Under the pieces are notes generated by a model. It was not told where the DNA came from. It worked only from the letters and a program-made list of their open reading frames with translations, and did no database searches. A DNA stretch of 64,000 bases, from NCBI GenBank assembly GCA_900755095.1, contig CAAEFE010000099.1, forward strand, positions 1 to 64,000, written 5' to 3'. The stretch comes from an uncultured Bacteroides sp. (GTDB taxonomy: Bacteria > Bacteroidota > Bacteroidia > Bacteroidales > Bacteroidaceae). Position numbers and translations under genes: made by a program. Of this stretch, positions 1-8,769 are shown one piece after another. Numbering within the stretch: the stretch's first letter is position 1; every line of letters begins with the position of its first letter.

Positions 1-54
1 AGACATTCGTTCATCATCACTGTAATAGTTGTACTGCTTTTTCGAATATTTCAT
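1..54 (-). CDS. Start of an unidentified gene, cut by the window edge
   Basis: An ATG on the minus strand at 54-52 opens an 18-codon frame that runs off the window (MKYSKKQYNYYSDDERMS). The charged, tyrosine-rich opening is seen in some small DNA-binding or transposase proteins, but 18 residues cannot identify a family. Just upstream (about 70-103) is an AT-rich stretch containing GTGTCAACTTATTCAG, which could be an insertion-sequence end. That is inference; no inverted partner is visible. Confidence 0.3.
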   Translation of the reverse strand, partial: MKYSKKQYNYYSDDERMS

Positions 55-109
55 CTTTATTTTCGATTTTTGAAGTGTCAACTTATTCAGTACACTACAC
101 CATTGATTT

Positions 110-262
110 CTAACCATATAGAATACTACCGGTAATGTTATAGAGTTTATGTTCATGTCTATACGGTTCTAAGGCAAACTCAATCAAGTTATGAGGCAAA
201 TACATCTGTCGTCCTAATAGATATGCTTCTGCACAACAGACAGACACGCTTCCGAATGACAG
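110..262 (-). pseudogene. Possible gene relict, 50 codons with no start codon
   Basis: A minus-strand frame bounded by a stop just upstream of 262 and a stop at 112-110 encodes protein-like sequence including LLGRQMYLPHNLIEFALEP and YRHEHKLYNITGSILYG. It has no start at its head and no ribosome site. It may be the 3' remnant of a gene broken by the putative mobile element to its left. The family is not recognised and a chance open frame is not excluded. Confidence 0.25.
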
Positions 263-341
263 CTACGGTTAATACTTAATACCTAATACTTATCTCCTAT
301 AATATTTCCTTCCAATCCATCGTTTTTTCTTCTTAATTTCG

Positions 342-349
342 TAAATTTG
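342..349 (+). promoter_or_regulatory. -7 promoter element for dtd
   Basis: TAAATTTG matches the Bacteroides -7 consensus TAnnTTTG and lies 36 nt before the dtd start codon. About 20 nt upstream there is only a T-rich stretch (near 321-328) where TTTG is expected, so the -33 element is weak. A 7-bp-period array (TAATACT/TAATACC) lies just upstream at 270-293. Confidence 0.5.
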
Positions 350-385
350 CCTTTCGTAACATTCAATAGAATAGAGAAAATATCA

Positions 386-838
386 ATGAGAATAGTTGTA
401 CAACGAGTAAGCCACGCATCAGTAACCATCGAAGGACAGTGCAAGTCTTCCATTGGAAAAGGGATGCTGATATTAGTCGGCATTGAAGAATCCGACGGAC
501 AGGAAGATATAGACTGGCTCTGCAAAAAGATAGTAAATCTGCGTATTTTTGACGATGAAAACGGAGTAATGAACAAGTCCATCCTGGAAGACGGAGGCGA
601 AATTCTGGTTATCAGTCAGTTTACATTGCACGCTTCTACCAAGAAGGGCAACCGTCCGTCATACATCAAAGCCGCCAAGCCGGAGATATCTGTCCCACTC
701 TACGAACGGTTCTGCAAAGACCTGAGCAGGGCGCTGGGAAAAGAAATCGGCACAGGAACTTTCGGAGCGGACATGAAAGTTGAACTTTTAAATGACGGTC
801 CTGTTACTATATGTATGGACACCAAAAATAAAGAGTAA
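386..838 (+). CDS. dtd: D-aminoacyl-tRNA deacylase
   Basis: Hydrolyses D-aminoacyl-tRNAs, and glycine mischarged on tRNA-Ala, in the cytoplasm, so that D-amino acids are recycled and kept out of translation. The 150-residue product has the family's usual length. The two signature motifs are present: SQFTL at residues 77-81 and NDGPVT at 136-141, whose Gly-cisPro pair enters the active site of the partner subunit in the dimer. The frame is open 13 codons further upstream, but MRIVVQRV is the conserved N-terminus, so the start at 386 is chosen. It is followed after 88 nt by a MazG-type gene, and then by deoC. Confidence 0.96.
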   Translation: MRIVVQRVSHASVTIEGQCKSSIGKGMLILVGIEESDGQEDIDWLCKKIVNLRIFDDENGVMNKSILEDGGEILVISQFTLHASTKKGNRPSYIKAAKPEISVPLYERFCKDLSRALGKEIGTGTFGADMKVELLNDGPVTICMDTKNKE

Positions 839-926
839 AACCTTGATGAAAAAGCCGGTAAAGCTCTTCGAAGAGTGATAAACAGGCTCTAAACATCAAA
901 CTAATCATCATAAACCAACAGCAATT

Positions 927-1265
927 ATGACCCTGGAAGAAGCCCAAAAAGAAGTAGACAAATGGATAAAGACATACGGTGTCCGCTACTTCAGCGAATT
1001 GACAAATATGGCCGTACTGACTGAAGAAGTCGGAGAATTAGCCCGTGTCATGGCCCGCAAATACGGCGACCAGTCTTTCAAAGAAGGCGAGAAAGACAAC
1101 CTTGACGAAGAAATAGCAGACATCTTATGGGTGCTCCTGTGTATCGCCAACCAGACAGGCGTAGACATCACCAAAGCCTTCAGGGAAAGCCTGGAAAAGA
1201 AAACGAAACGAGATAATAAAAGACATATCAATAACCCAAAACTGAACGATCATGGAAGAGAATAG
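927..1265 (+). CDS. MazG-like nucleotide pyrophosphohydrolase
   Basis: A 112-residue all-alpha NTP pyrophosphohydrolase, which would cleave a nucleoside triphosphate to the monophosphate and pyrophosphate as a nucleotide-pool sanitiser. The metal-binding pattern is visible as EEVGE at residues 33-37 and EEIAD at 61-65, the ExxE...ExxD arrangement of the MazG family. It is a single-domain short form, not the two-domain MazG. The last 14 nt overlap deoC, whose ATG at 1252 lies inside this gene, so the two are probably translationally coupled. The substrate cannot be told from sequence. Confidence 0.88.
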   Translation: MTLEEAQKEVDKWIKTYGVRYFSELTNMAVLTEEVGELARVMARKYGDQSFKEGEKDNLDEEIADILWVLLCIANQTGVDITKAFRESLEKKTKRDNKRHINNPKLNDHGRE

Positions 1266-2154
1266 CTCACAATCCAACAAGTATGATGCCGCATTGGCAA
1301 AGTATAACACCAATCTGAGCGATGCAGACATACAGGCTCGGGTGGCTGACCTGATTGAAAAGAAAGTGCCGGAAAACAATACGGAAGAAGTCAAGAAACT
1401 CCTGTTCAACTGCATCGACCTGACCACGCTGAACAGCACGGACAGCGATGAAAGCGTGATGCATTTCACCGAAAAAGTGAATGAGTTCGACAATGAGTTC
1501 CCCGATATGAAGAACGTCGCTGCCATCTGCGTATACCCCAATTTCGCGGATATTGTAAAGAATACACTGCAAGTAGATGACATCAATATCGCTTGTGTTT
1601 CGGGCGGATTCCCTTCTTCTCAGACTTTCATCGAAGTGAAAGTAGCGGAAACGGCACTGGCTATCGCTGACGGTGCGGACGAAATAGATATTGTTATCTC
1701 TATCGGTAAATTCCTGAGCGGTGACTACGAAACAATGTGCGAAGAAATTCAGGAATTAAAAGAAGTCTGCAAGGAACGCCACCTCAAGGTAATCCTCGAG
1801 ACAGGTGCTTTGAAAACCGCCTCCAACATCAAGAAAGCCTCTATCCTATCCATGTATTCGGGTGCAGATTTCATCAAGACATCGACCGGAAAGCAACAGC
1901 CTGCCGCTACCCCGGAAGCCGCTTATGTGATGTGCGAAGCTATCAAGGAGTACTATCAAAAAACAAACAACAAGATCGGCTTCAAACCGGCAGGAGGCAT
2001 CAACACCGTCCATGATGCAATCATTTATTACACTATTGTGAAGGAAATATTAGGCGAAGAATGGCTGAACAACCGATTGTTCCGTCTGGGTACCAGTCGT
2101 TTGGCCAATTTGCTTCTCTCCGATATCAAGGGCGAAGAGATCAAATTCTTCTAA
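1252..2154 (+). CDS. deoC: Deoxyribose-phosphate aldolase
   Basis: Cleaves 2-deoxy-D-ribose 5-phosphate to glyceraldehyde 3-phosphate and acetaldehyde in deoxynucleoside catabolism. The 300-residue protein carries the Schiff-base lysine in DFIKTSTGK (Lys209), the second lysine in GFKPAGGI (Lys245) and the aspartate in DEIDIVIS (Asp146). About 45 residues precede the TIM barrel, making it longer than the short bacterial form. The start overlaps the upstream MazG-type gene and a strong terminator follows at 2183, so dtd, the MazG-type gene and deoC probably form one unit. Confidence 0.95.
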   Translation: MEENSSQSNKYDAALAKYNTNLSDADIQARVADLIEKKVPENNTEEVKKLLFNCIDLTTLNSTDSDESVMHFTEKVNEFDNEFPDMKNVAAICVYPNFADIVKNTLQVDDINIACVSGGFPSSQTFIEVKVAETALAIADGADEIDIVISIGKFLSGDYETMCEEIQELKEVCKERHLKVILETGALKTASNIKKASILSMYSGADFIKTSTGKQQPAATPEAAYVMCEAIKEYYQKTNNKIGFKPAGGINTVHDAIIYYTIVKEILGEEWLNNRLFRLGTSRLANLLLSDIKGEEIKFF

Positions 2155-2182
2155 GGAATTACATTAGCAATCAAGTATGCCG

Positions 2183-2230
2183 TACCGCGCTTCACCTTCC
2201 GTTCCTATGGAAGGAAGCGCGGTATTTTTT
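2183..2230 (+). terminator. Rho-independent terminator after deoC
   Basis: A perfect 11-bp stem (2183-2193 with 2214-2224, TACCGCGCTTC) extended by a second inner stem, followed by a run of six T. It ends the dtd-deoC unit. Confidence 0.85.
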
Positions 2231-2401
2231 ATATAATAAAAACTAAAGATACTTATGGACAAAACCATTATTTTCATTATCTTTGTCATAGATGTAGCTA
2301 TGCTAACATAGTTAATCATCCGTATTAGAGAACGTTTCTTTTATTACCTGATTCCTGGAATTCGGCAAAATTCAAAGTTATGAGTGGTAATAAGCAAACG
2401 G

Positions 2402-2456
2402 GTCTCACGCACCTTCATGTATATACTTTTGTTATATATCGAACGGAGCGTGAGAC
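2402..2456. repeat. Inverted repeat in the 406-bp gap before the DUF1266 gene
   Basis: GTCTCACGC at 2402-2410 is repeated inverted as GCGTGAGAC at 2448-2456, with a 37-nt AT-rich loop. A third, direct copy of CTCACGC lies at about 2519-2525, followed by a T run and then the DUF1266 gene. Apart from the deoC terminator, no gene is visible in 2155-2560. The repeats could form alternative hairpins in the leader of the next gene. Confidence 0.5.
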
Positions 2457-2560
2457 TGTTGCTTTTATGTCATCATAACGGCTTGCCGAAGCCCCAGGAA
2501 AAGACATATAGCAGCAGTTCTCACGCTTTTTTTAGTTAACCATAAGCGAAAAAGTATAAA

Positions 2561-3241
2561 ATGAAGTCACACACAAAGAACTTACGTTTTAACCATAACC
2601 CCTTAAATCTGATACTCGGCACCAGAAAGAAACAAGGTCTGCGCATCGGTTATATGGAGGCTGCACTGGATGGCTTCTATCTTAACTGTATAGAAACCGG
2701 AGTACACCCGGAAAAACTAAGTAAACTATTATCAGATAAGTTCCATTGCACAGATGCAATTTCTTCCTGCCAGCTATTCCTATTCCTCATCAACGAAGGC
2801 GACAGAGCCTCCTATTCTATTATGGTCCCCTATTTACTCTCTACCGAAAACCTAAACCAGTTTGAAAACACCATCCGCGAACGCTTCTACGGAGTAGACC
2901 GATTCATTCAACAGGGCAGAAATCTATACAAATTCAAAGAGTATATAGAAGAAAGAGGAGAGCCGATTGTATGGATTAATGACTTAGAGAGAGGAGTGAT
3001 CGGATGGGATATGGCACAAGTTGTCGGGCTGGCCCGGGCTGCCAAAGACTGCGGCTACATCACCAAAGAACAAGCATGGGAATACATCGAACAGGCGAGC
3101 ACGTTATGTTCCGAAATCCTCCGCACACCGGAAGAAATAGACAAAAGTTTCCTCATCGGAGGAGCGATGAAATCGAATAAAATTGAAGATTGGGAGGAAT
3201 TAATCCTGTGCTACTCTCTGCTCAGAAACAGTGGGGAGTAG
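2561..3241 (+). CDS. DUF1266 domain protein
   Basis: A 226-residue soluble protein with no signal peptide or membrane segment. The C-terminal half (about residues 140-225) has the tryptophan-rich pattern of DUF1266: VIGWDMAQVVGLARAAKDCG, then YITKEQAWEYI, and a closing DWEELILCYSLL. Proteins of this family have no established biochemical role, and none is proposed. It stands alone: the upstream gap holds an inverted repeat, and its stop codon abuts the stop codon of the convergent polyprenyl synthase with no base between them. Confidence 0.7.
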   Translation: MKSHTKNLRFNHNPLNLILGTRKKQGLRIGYMEAALDGFYLNCIETGVHPEKLSKLLSDKFHCTDAISSCQLFLFLINEGDRASYSIMVPYLLSTENLNQFENTIRERFYGVDRFIQQGRNLYKFKEYIEERGEPIVWINDLERGVIGWDMAQVVGLARAAKDCGYITKEQAWEYIEQASTLCSEILRTPEEIDKSFLIGGAMKSNKIEDWEELILCYSLLRNSGE

Positions 3242-4216
3242 TTATTTCTCACGATCGACCACATAATCCAGATAAGTCCGGAGGGCAACGCAAATATTTG
3301 AATCCGGCAAGGTAGCCAGCAAAGCAAAAGCTTTCTTTTTATATTGTTCTATCGTACGACAGGCATATTCAATACCGCCATTATCTTTGGTAAACTCAAT
3401 CAGACGTACGATTTCATCGGGAGTTGCCGTACCTTCCTTCACCTTGAACGCTATCTGTTCCGCCCACGCATCTTTCGTTGTATTCAATGCATACAGAGCA
3501 GGCAGCGTCAGCTTACCTTCCAGCATATCATTACCTGTCGGCTTGCCGATCTTCTTGCTATCAAAGTAATCGAAAATATCATCCTTAATCTGAAAACAGA
3601 TACCAATATATTCGCCCAACAGACGGGCAAAAGCGACTTCCTCCTCACCCACCTGCACTGACAAGGCAGCCGCCTCGGCACAAGCGGCAAAAAGAGCCGC
3701 TGTTTTCTTACGTATTACGTCAAAATAAACTTCCTCCGAAAAGCTATGATTACTTACATTCGAAAGTTGAAGCAACTCTCCTTCAGCTAGTTTCTGCCCC
3801 AGCGAAGATACCAGACGGATAATCTCATAATTATTAGTCTGCTCCGCGTGCACAAGGCTTGTAGCCAGCAGATAATCACCCGCCAGTACAGATACCTTAT
3901 TATTAAATATAGCATTTACCGAAAGCTGACCGCGACGCTCGGTACTTTCATCGACTACATCGTCGTGCACCAAACTGGCTGTATGAAGCAATTCCAAAGA
4001 AACTGCCGCATGAAGGGTGGCAGGAGTCACAGCCCCATAAAGGCGTGCTACCAATAAGACAAGAATAGGACGCATCATCTTGCCATTCCTCTTGCGTATA
4101 TGAGTTATTACGCTGTCGAGCAATGCATTCGAATCGGAAAGAGGGGTGTCAAAAAGAGCTTTAAAATCCTCCAGTTCCGCTTCTATCGGGGTTTTGATAA
4201 GAGAGATACTATCCAT
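3242..4216 (-). CDS. Polyprenyl diphosphate synthase (long-chain trans type)
   Basis: Condenses isopentenyl diphosphate onto an allylic diphosphate to make a polyprenyl diphosphate, probably the side chain of menaquinone. The 324-residue protein has the first aspartate-rich motif DDVVD (residues 85-89) in SLVHDDVVDES and the second, DDIFD (212-216), in FQIKDDIFDYF. Small residues just before the first motif fit a long-chain product, as in octaprenyl synthases, but chain length cannot be fixed by eye. It is transcribed divergently from polA. Confidence 0.92.
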   Translation of the reverse strand: MDSISLIKTPIEAELEDFKALFDTPLSDSNALLDSVITHIRKRNGKMMRPILVLLVARLYGAVTPATLHAAVSLELLHTASLVHDDVVDESTERRGQLSVNAIFNNKVSVLAGDYLLATSLVHAEQTNNYEIIRLVSSLGQKLAEGELLQLSNVSNHSFSEEVYFDVIRKKTAALFAACAEAAALSVQVGEEEVAFARLLGEYIGICFQIKDDIFDYFDSKKIGKPTGNDMLEGKLTLPALYALNTTKDAWAEQIAFKVKEGTATPDEIVRLIEFTKDNGGIEYACRTIEQYKKKAFALLATLPDSNICVALRTYLDYVVDREK

Positions 4217-4304
4217 TCACAACACTATTTGAGCACAAAAGTAATAATAAAACGCTTAATACGGTATTTTTTTGTACTTTTACCATGAAAAATTAATTAA
4301 ATCT

Positions 4305-7154
4305 ATGGAGTCAGACAATAAATTATTTCTTTTAGACGCTTATGCACTGATATATCGGGCTTATTACGCCTTTATCAAGAATCCCAGAATCAACTCCAAA
4401 GGGTTCAATACTTCAGCTATCCTCGGATTTGTCAATACCCTCGAAGAGGTGCTGAAAAAGGAGAATCCGTCACATATAGGAGTAGCCTTCGACCCCTCCG
4501 GCCCTACCTTCCGCCACGAAGCTTTCGAGCAATACAAAGCCCAGCGTGAAGAAACTCCGGAAGCTATCCGCCTCTCCGTACCTATTATAAAGGATATCAT
4601 CCACGCCTACCGCATCCCGATTCTGGAAGTGGCAGGATACGAAGCCGACGACGTGATCGGAACTCTCGCCACTGAAGCCGGACGTCAGGGCATCACCACC
4701 TATATGATGACTCCCGACAAAGACTACGGCCAGCTGGTGACGGACAATGTATTCATGTATCGCCCCAAACATACGGGAGGTTTTGAAGTGATGGGCATCG
4801 AAGAAGTGAAAGCGAAGTTCGATATCCAGTCGCCCGCACAAGTAATCGATATGCTCGGACTGATGGGCGATGCCTCCGACAATATCCCCGGTTGTCCCGG
4901 TGTCGGTGAAAAGACTGCCCAGAAACTAATCGCCGAATTCGGAAGTATCGAAAATCTGCTGGAACATACCGACCAACTGAAAGGAGCCTTGAAAACAAAA
5001 GTAGAAACCAACAAGGAACTGATTACTTTCTCCAAATTCCTTGCCACTATCAAAATCGATGTTCCTATCCAACTCGAAATGGATAAGCTCGTCCGCGAAC
5101 AGGCAGACGAAGATTCACTCCGACGAATTTTTGAAGAACTGGAATTCCGGACACTGATCGACCGGGTACTGAAAAAAGAAAATTCTGCCGGCGGAGTAAC
5201 AACAGCAACCGGAAGCAAAACGGCAACGACCAAAAGTGCTCCCTCTCCTCTTCCACTTTTTCCCGAAGAAGGAGGAGCCATACAAGGCGATTTATTTGCG
5301 AATTTTACGGGCAATGAGGCAGGCGAAGCCCAAAAATCGAATCTAGAGACGTTAGAAACGCTTAGTTGCGACTACCAACTCATTGATACAGAGAAGAAAA
5401 GATCTGAAATTATTCAAAAGTTACTTACATCGAAAATTCTCTCGTTAGACACGGAGACTACAGGAACGGAACCAATGGACGCCGAACTGGTCGGAATGAG
5501 TTTCTCTATCACCGAAAATCAGGCTTATTATGTGCCGGTCCCCGACAATCGTGAGGAAGCGTTAAAAATCGTCAACGAGTTCCGTCCGATCCTCGAAAAT
5601 GAGAATTCATTGAAAGTCGGACAAAATATCAAGTACGACATGATCGTTCTTGAAAATTACGGAGTGCAAGTGAAAGGTGCGCTCTTTGATACAATGATCG
5701 CCCATTACGTTCTTCAACCGGAACTTCGGCATGGAATGGACTATCTGGCAGAAATCTATCTTCACTATCAGACCATCCACATCGACGAACTGATAGGTCC
5801 GAAAGGGAAGAACCAGAAAAACATGCGTGATCTCGACCCGAAGGATGTCTACCGCTATGCCTGCGAAGATGCAGACGTAACATTGAAACTCAAAAACGTC
5901 CTGGAGAAAGAACTGAAAGAGAACGATGCCGAACGTTTGTTTTATGATATCGAAATGCCGCTTGTACCCGTATTGGTCAATATAGAACGGAATGGAGTAC
6001 TGCTGGATACGGAAGCGCTCAAACAATCGTCTGTTCATTTCACCGCTCAGATGCAGCGCATCGAACGGGAAATTTATGAACTGGCAGGCGAAACCTTCAA
6101 TATCGCTTCGCCCAAACAAGTAGGCGAGGTACTGTTTGACAAACTAAGAATCATCGAAAAAGCGAAGAAGACCAAAACCGGTCAGTACGTCACTTCGGAA
6201 GAAGTGCTCGAAAGCCTTCGGCATAAACATCCCGTAGTAGAAAAGATTCTGGAACACCGCGGACTGAAGAAACTGCTGGGAACTTATATCGATGCACTTC
6301 CCCAACTGATCAACCCGCGCACGGGACGGGTACACACGTCTTTCAACCAGACCGTCACCTCTACCGGACGCCTCAGCTCCAGTAACCCGAATCTGCAGAA
6401 TATTCCTATCCGCGACGAGAACGGTAAGGAAATCCGCAAGGCATTTATCCCTGACGAAGGCTGCCTGTTCTTCTCTGCCGACTATTCGCAGATAGAACTT
6501 CGTATCATGGCACATCTCAGCGAAGACAAGAATATGATCGACGCCTTCCTCAGCAATCATGATATCCACGCAGCTACAGCTGCCAAAATATATAAGATCG
6601 ACCTGAAAGACGTAGACTCCGATATGCGACGCAAAGCGAAAACCGCCAACTTCGGTATCATCTACGGCATCTCCGTATTTGGCCTTGCAGAGCGAATGAA
6701 CGTAGACCGAAAGGAAGCCAAAGAACTGATCGACGGCTATTTCGAAACTTATCCAAGCGTGAAAGCCTATATGGAGAAGAGTATCCAGATAGCTCAGGAG
6801 AAAGGGTATGTAGAAACGATTTTCCACCGGAAACGCTTCTTGCCGGACATTAACTCACGAAACGCCGTTGTACGCGGCTATGCCGAGCGAAACGCCATCA
6901 ACGCACCGATTCAGGGAAGCGCCGCAGATATCATAAAGGTAGCAATGGCACGCATTTATCAGCGATTCCAGACAGAAGGCATACAAGCTAAAATGATATT
7001 GCAAGTACACGATGAATTGAACTTCAGCGTGCCCGTCAACGAAAAAGAACGTGTAGAAGAGATCGTTATTGAGGAAATGGAACACGCTTACCGTATGCAC
7101 GTTCCCTTGAAAGCAGATTGCGGCTGGGGCAAGAACTGGCTCGAAGCACACTAA
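4305..7154 (+). CDS. polA: DNA polymerase I
   Basis: Fills gaps, removes RNA primers and acts in repair. The 949-residue protein has all three modules. The N-terminal 5'-nuclease (about 1-290) contains GYEADDVIGTLA. The 3'-5' exonuclease is intact, with DTETTG at 382-387 carrying the catalytic Asp and Glu. The polymerase domain has RRKAKTANFGIIYG, the metal-binding DYSQIELR (Asp726) and HDE near 902-904. Proofreading should therefore be active, unlike in Taq-type enzymes. A low-complexity linker (about residues 290-365) separates nuclease and exonuclease domains. The frame extends 11 codons upstream, but MESDNKLFLLD is the natural start. Confidence 0.98.
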   Translation: MESDNKLFLLDAYALIYRAYYAFIKNPRINSKGFNTSAILGFVNTLEEVLKKENPSHIGVAFDPSGPTFRHEAFEQYKAQREETPEAIRLSVPIIKDIIHAYRIPILEVAGYEADDVIGTLATEAGRQGITTYMMTPDKDYGQLVTDNVFMYRPKHTGGFEVMGIEEVKAKFDIQSPAQVIDMLGLMGDASDNIPGCPGVGEKTAQKLIAEFGSIENLLEHTDQLKGALKTKVETNKELITFSKFLATIKIDVPIQLEMDKLVREQADEDSLRRIFEELEFRTLIDRVLKKENSAGGVTTATGSKTATTKSAPSPLPLFPEEGGAIQGDLFANFTGNEAGEAQKSNLETLETLSCDYQLIDTEKKRSEIIQKLLTSKILSLDTETTGTEPMDAELVGMSFSITENQAYYVPVPDNREEALKIVNEFRPILENENSLKVGQNIKYDMIVLENYGVQVKGALFDTMIAHYVLQPELRHGMDYLAEIYLHYQTIHIDELIGPKGKNQKNMRDLDPKDVYRYACEDADVTLKLKNVLEKELKENDAERLFYDIEMPLVPVLVNIERNGVLLDTEALKQSSVHFTAQMQRIEREIYELAGETFNIASPKQVGEVLFDKLRIIEKAKKTKTGQYVTSEEVLESLRHKHPVVEKILEHRGLKKLLGTYIDALPQLINPRTGRVHTSFNQTVTSTGRLSSSNPNLQNIPIRDENGKEIRKAFIPDEGCLFFSADYSQIELRIMAHLSEDKNMIDAFLSNHDIHAATAAKIYKIDLKDVDSDMRRKAKTANFGIIYGISVFGLAERMNVDRKEAKELIDGYFETYPSVKAYMEKSIQIAQEKGYVETIFHRKRFLPDINSRNAVVRGYAERNAINAPIQGSAADIIKVAMARIYQRFQTEGIQAKMILQVHDELNFSVPVNEKERVEEIVIEEMEHAYRMHVPLKADCGWGKNWLEAH

Positions 7155-7287
7155 AACAAGGTTTATCCTGCCATAACAAAACAGGATAAATCAGCTAAAT
7201 AATGGAGAGGATGAGTTATAACATTATTTAACCCACTATCCAGAAAGCTAGGAAAAAGATCACTTCCCCAACGAAGTGTTTCATTCT

Positions 7288-7321
7288 ATATCCGGCAGGT
7301 TGACTGCCGGATATTTTTTTG
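7288..7321 (+). terminator. Rho-independent terminator after polA
   Basis: Perfect 11-bp stem (7288-7298 with 7304-7314, ATATCCGGCAG), a 5-nt loop and a T run. Two weaker hairpins precede it, TTTATCCTG/CAGGATAAA near 7162-7193 and CACTTC/GAAGTG at 7261-7278. Nothing else is evident in 7155-7394. Confidence 0.88.
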
Positions 7322-7394
7322 TCACCAATCTTGGCAAAAAGCAAGGTATCACCTTAGCCATCATCTGACATTTTGATATTATTTTAGCTTTATA

Positions 7395-7427
7395 TTTGTA
7401 TAAATACCGAATAAATATATAACTTTG
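7395..7427 (+). promoter_or_regulatory. Promoter of the DUF3836 gene
   Basis: TTTG at 7395-7398 and TAACTTTG at 7420-7427, separated by 21 nt, match the Bacteroides -33/-7 promoter closely. Transcription would start near 7434, giving a leader of about 50 nt. Confidence 0.75.
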
Positions 7428-7486
7428 CAGCGTAATACAAGAGTATTACTAGACAAATGAAAGAATAATACTAAAATTAAATAGCC

Positions 7487-7882
7487 ATGAAAACAAAAGT
7501 ATCTTTAAAAATGTTTGTTCTATCCGTAGTTCTTCTCATGACCTCTTTTGTTGCTTCTGCACGCAGTTATGATGGTCAGTTGGTTTATAATCCAGTAGAA
7601 GAAAATGGAGTAATGGTAGGTCAGACCGTTTACAAAATGAACGGAAGTACACTTGCCAACTATATGAAGTATAACTACAAGTACGATGACAACAAGCGCA
7701 TGATTGAAAGCGAGACCCTGAAATGGAACAGTACCAAAGAGGAATGGGAAAAAGATCTCCGCATCAATTATACATACGAAGGAAAAACTGTAACAACCAA
7801 TTACTATAAATGGAACAATAAGAAACGCGCTTACGTGTTAGTTCCAGAAATGACAGTGACCATGGACAATACTAATTTGTAA
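7487..7882 (+). CDS. Secreted DUF3836 family protein
   Basis: A 131-residue exported protein. Residues 1-25 form a signal peptide (hydrophobic MFVLSVVLLMTSFVASA, cleavage expected after ASA). The mature part is rich in Tyr, Asn and Lys with repeated short beta-strand patterns such as KYNYKYDDNKR and WNSTKEEWEKDL, typical of the DUF3836 family of Bacteroides. The family has no known function. It has its own good promoter and a bidirectional terminator, so it is a single-gene transcript. An extracellular or periplasmic location follows from the signal peptide. Confidence 0.75.
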   Translation: MKTKVSLKMFVLSVVLLMTSFVASARSYDGQLVYNPVEENGVMVGQTVYKMNGSTLANYMKYNYKYDDNKRMIESETLKWNSTKEEWEKDLRINYTYEGKTVTTNYYKWNNKKRAYVLVPEMTVTMDNTNL

Positions 7883-7931
7883 CAGCATTTTTTTAACAAC
7901 ATACTCTCTCATTCTAATATTCTAACAAATA

Positions 7932-7966
7932 GAAAACGCCGTTCCTGATGAAGAAACGGCGTTTTC
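7932..7966. terminator. Bidirectional terminator between convergent genes
   Basis: GAAAACGCCGTT (7932-7943) and AACGGCGTTTTC (7955-7966) form a perfect 12-bp stem with A/T tracts at both ends. It can serve the DUF3836 gene on the plus strand and the response-regulator gene on the minus strand. Confidence 0.85.
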
Positions 7967-7989
7967 GCATCTATCTTAAGAAGTAATTG

Positions 7990-8769
7990 TCACAACACAA
8001 AAAACCGGTCCTGCAACCCTTTCAGAAAACTTCGGGAAATCACCAAATCACTCTTATCATGAAAAGGCGGATAGAGCTGACAACACTTCCCATCAATCAT
8101 CGCCAGATAATTAACATTAACAATAGCCGACTGACTGATCTGAATAAAAGCTTGTGAATAACCAATGATATCTTCGGCTTTTGTATTTCGCTTCAGATTC
8201 AATCGGGTCTGATTGAACAGGACTACCTGCCACTGCCGCTTGTCTTTCAGATATTCGAAATAGCCGATTTCTTCCAGTCGCAAAAGCTTGAATCCCGTCA
8301 CCGTGCTGATCATAAACATTCCCTGTTGCGGCATCAAAGCACTGACAGAAGAAGAAAAAGAGGAAGAAGGAGTTGCCGGTATTGAAGCTACAGCTTTCCG
8401 GTAGCGCTCTATAACAACTTTCAGATCTTCCGTCTCAAAAGGTTTCAGTAAGAAATCGAAGGCGGACTCACGCAGGGCCTGAAGCAAATATTTATCATAC
8501 GAAGTATAAAAGACAACTTTCATATCCCACAGCACCTCATCGCGCATCTCACTCAACAAGTTAAGCCCCAGCACATCCGGAAGTTCCACATCCAGAAACA
8601 ACAGATCCGGACGGAGTTCCATTATCATCTTTTTGCCTTTTGCGCCATTGTTTGCAGTTCCTTTTATTTCTAATTCCTGATAAGCGCCCAGCTCCCTGCG
8701 CAAAGCATCGATTGCCGTACGCTCATCATCTACAATAACGACTTTATATTTATCTTCTGCATTCATCAT
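7990..8769 (-). CDS. LytTR-family response regulator
   Basis: DNA-binding response regulator of the LytR/AlgR type, 259 residues. The receiver domain (about 8-125) has the acidic pair Asp14-Asp15, the phospho-acceptor Asp60 in LLFLDVELP, the Thr/Ser switch position near 89 and Lys109 in FLLKPF. A Ser-rich linker (about 130-145) leads to a LytTR domain (about 150-258), with GYFEYLKDKRQWQVVL and the closing SRSFLKGLQDRFFVL. It overlaps the upstream kinase gene by 4 nt (ATGA), so kinase and regulator are co-translated partners. Target genes are not evident. Confidence 0.93.
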   Translation of the reverse strand: MMNAEDKYKVVIVDDERTAIDALRRELGAYQELEIKGTANNGAKGKKMIMELRPDLLFLDVELPDVLGLNLLSEMRDEVLWDMKVVFYTSYDKYLLQALRESAFDFLLKPFETEDLKVVIERYRKAVASIPATPSSSFSSSVSALMPQQGMFMISTVTGFKLLRLEEIGYFEYLKDKRQWQVVLFNQTRLNLKRNTKAEDIIGYSQAFIQISQSAIVNVNYLAMIDGKCCQLYPPFHDKSDLVISRSFLKGLQDRFFVL

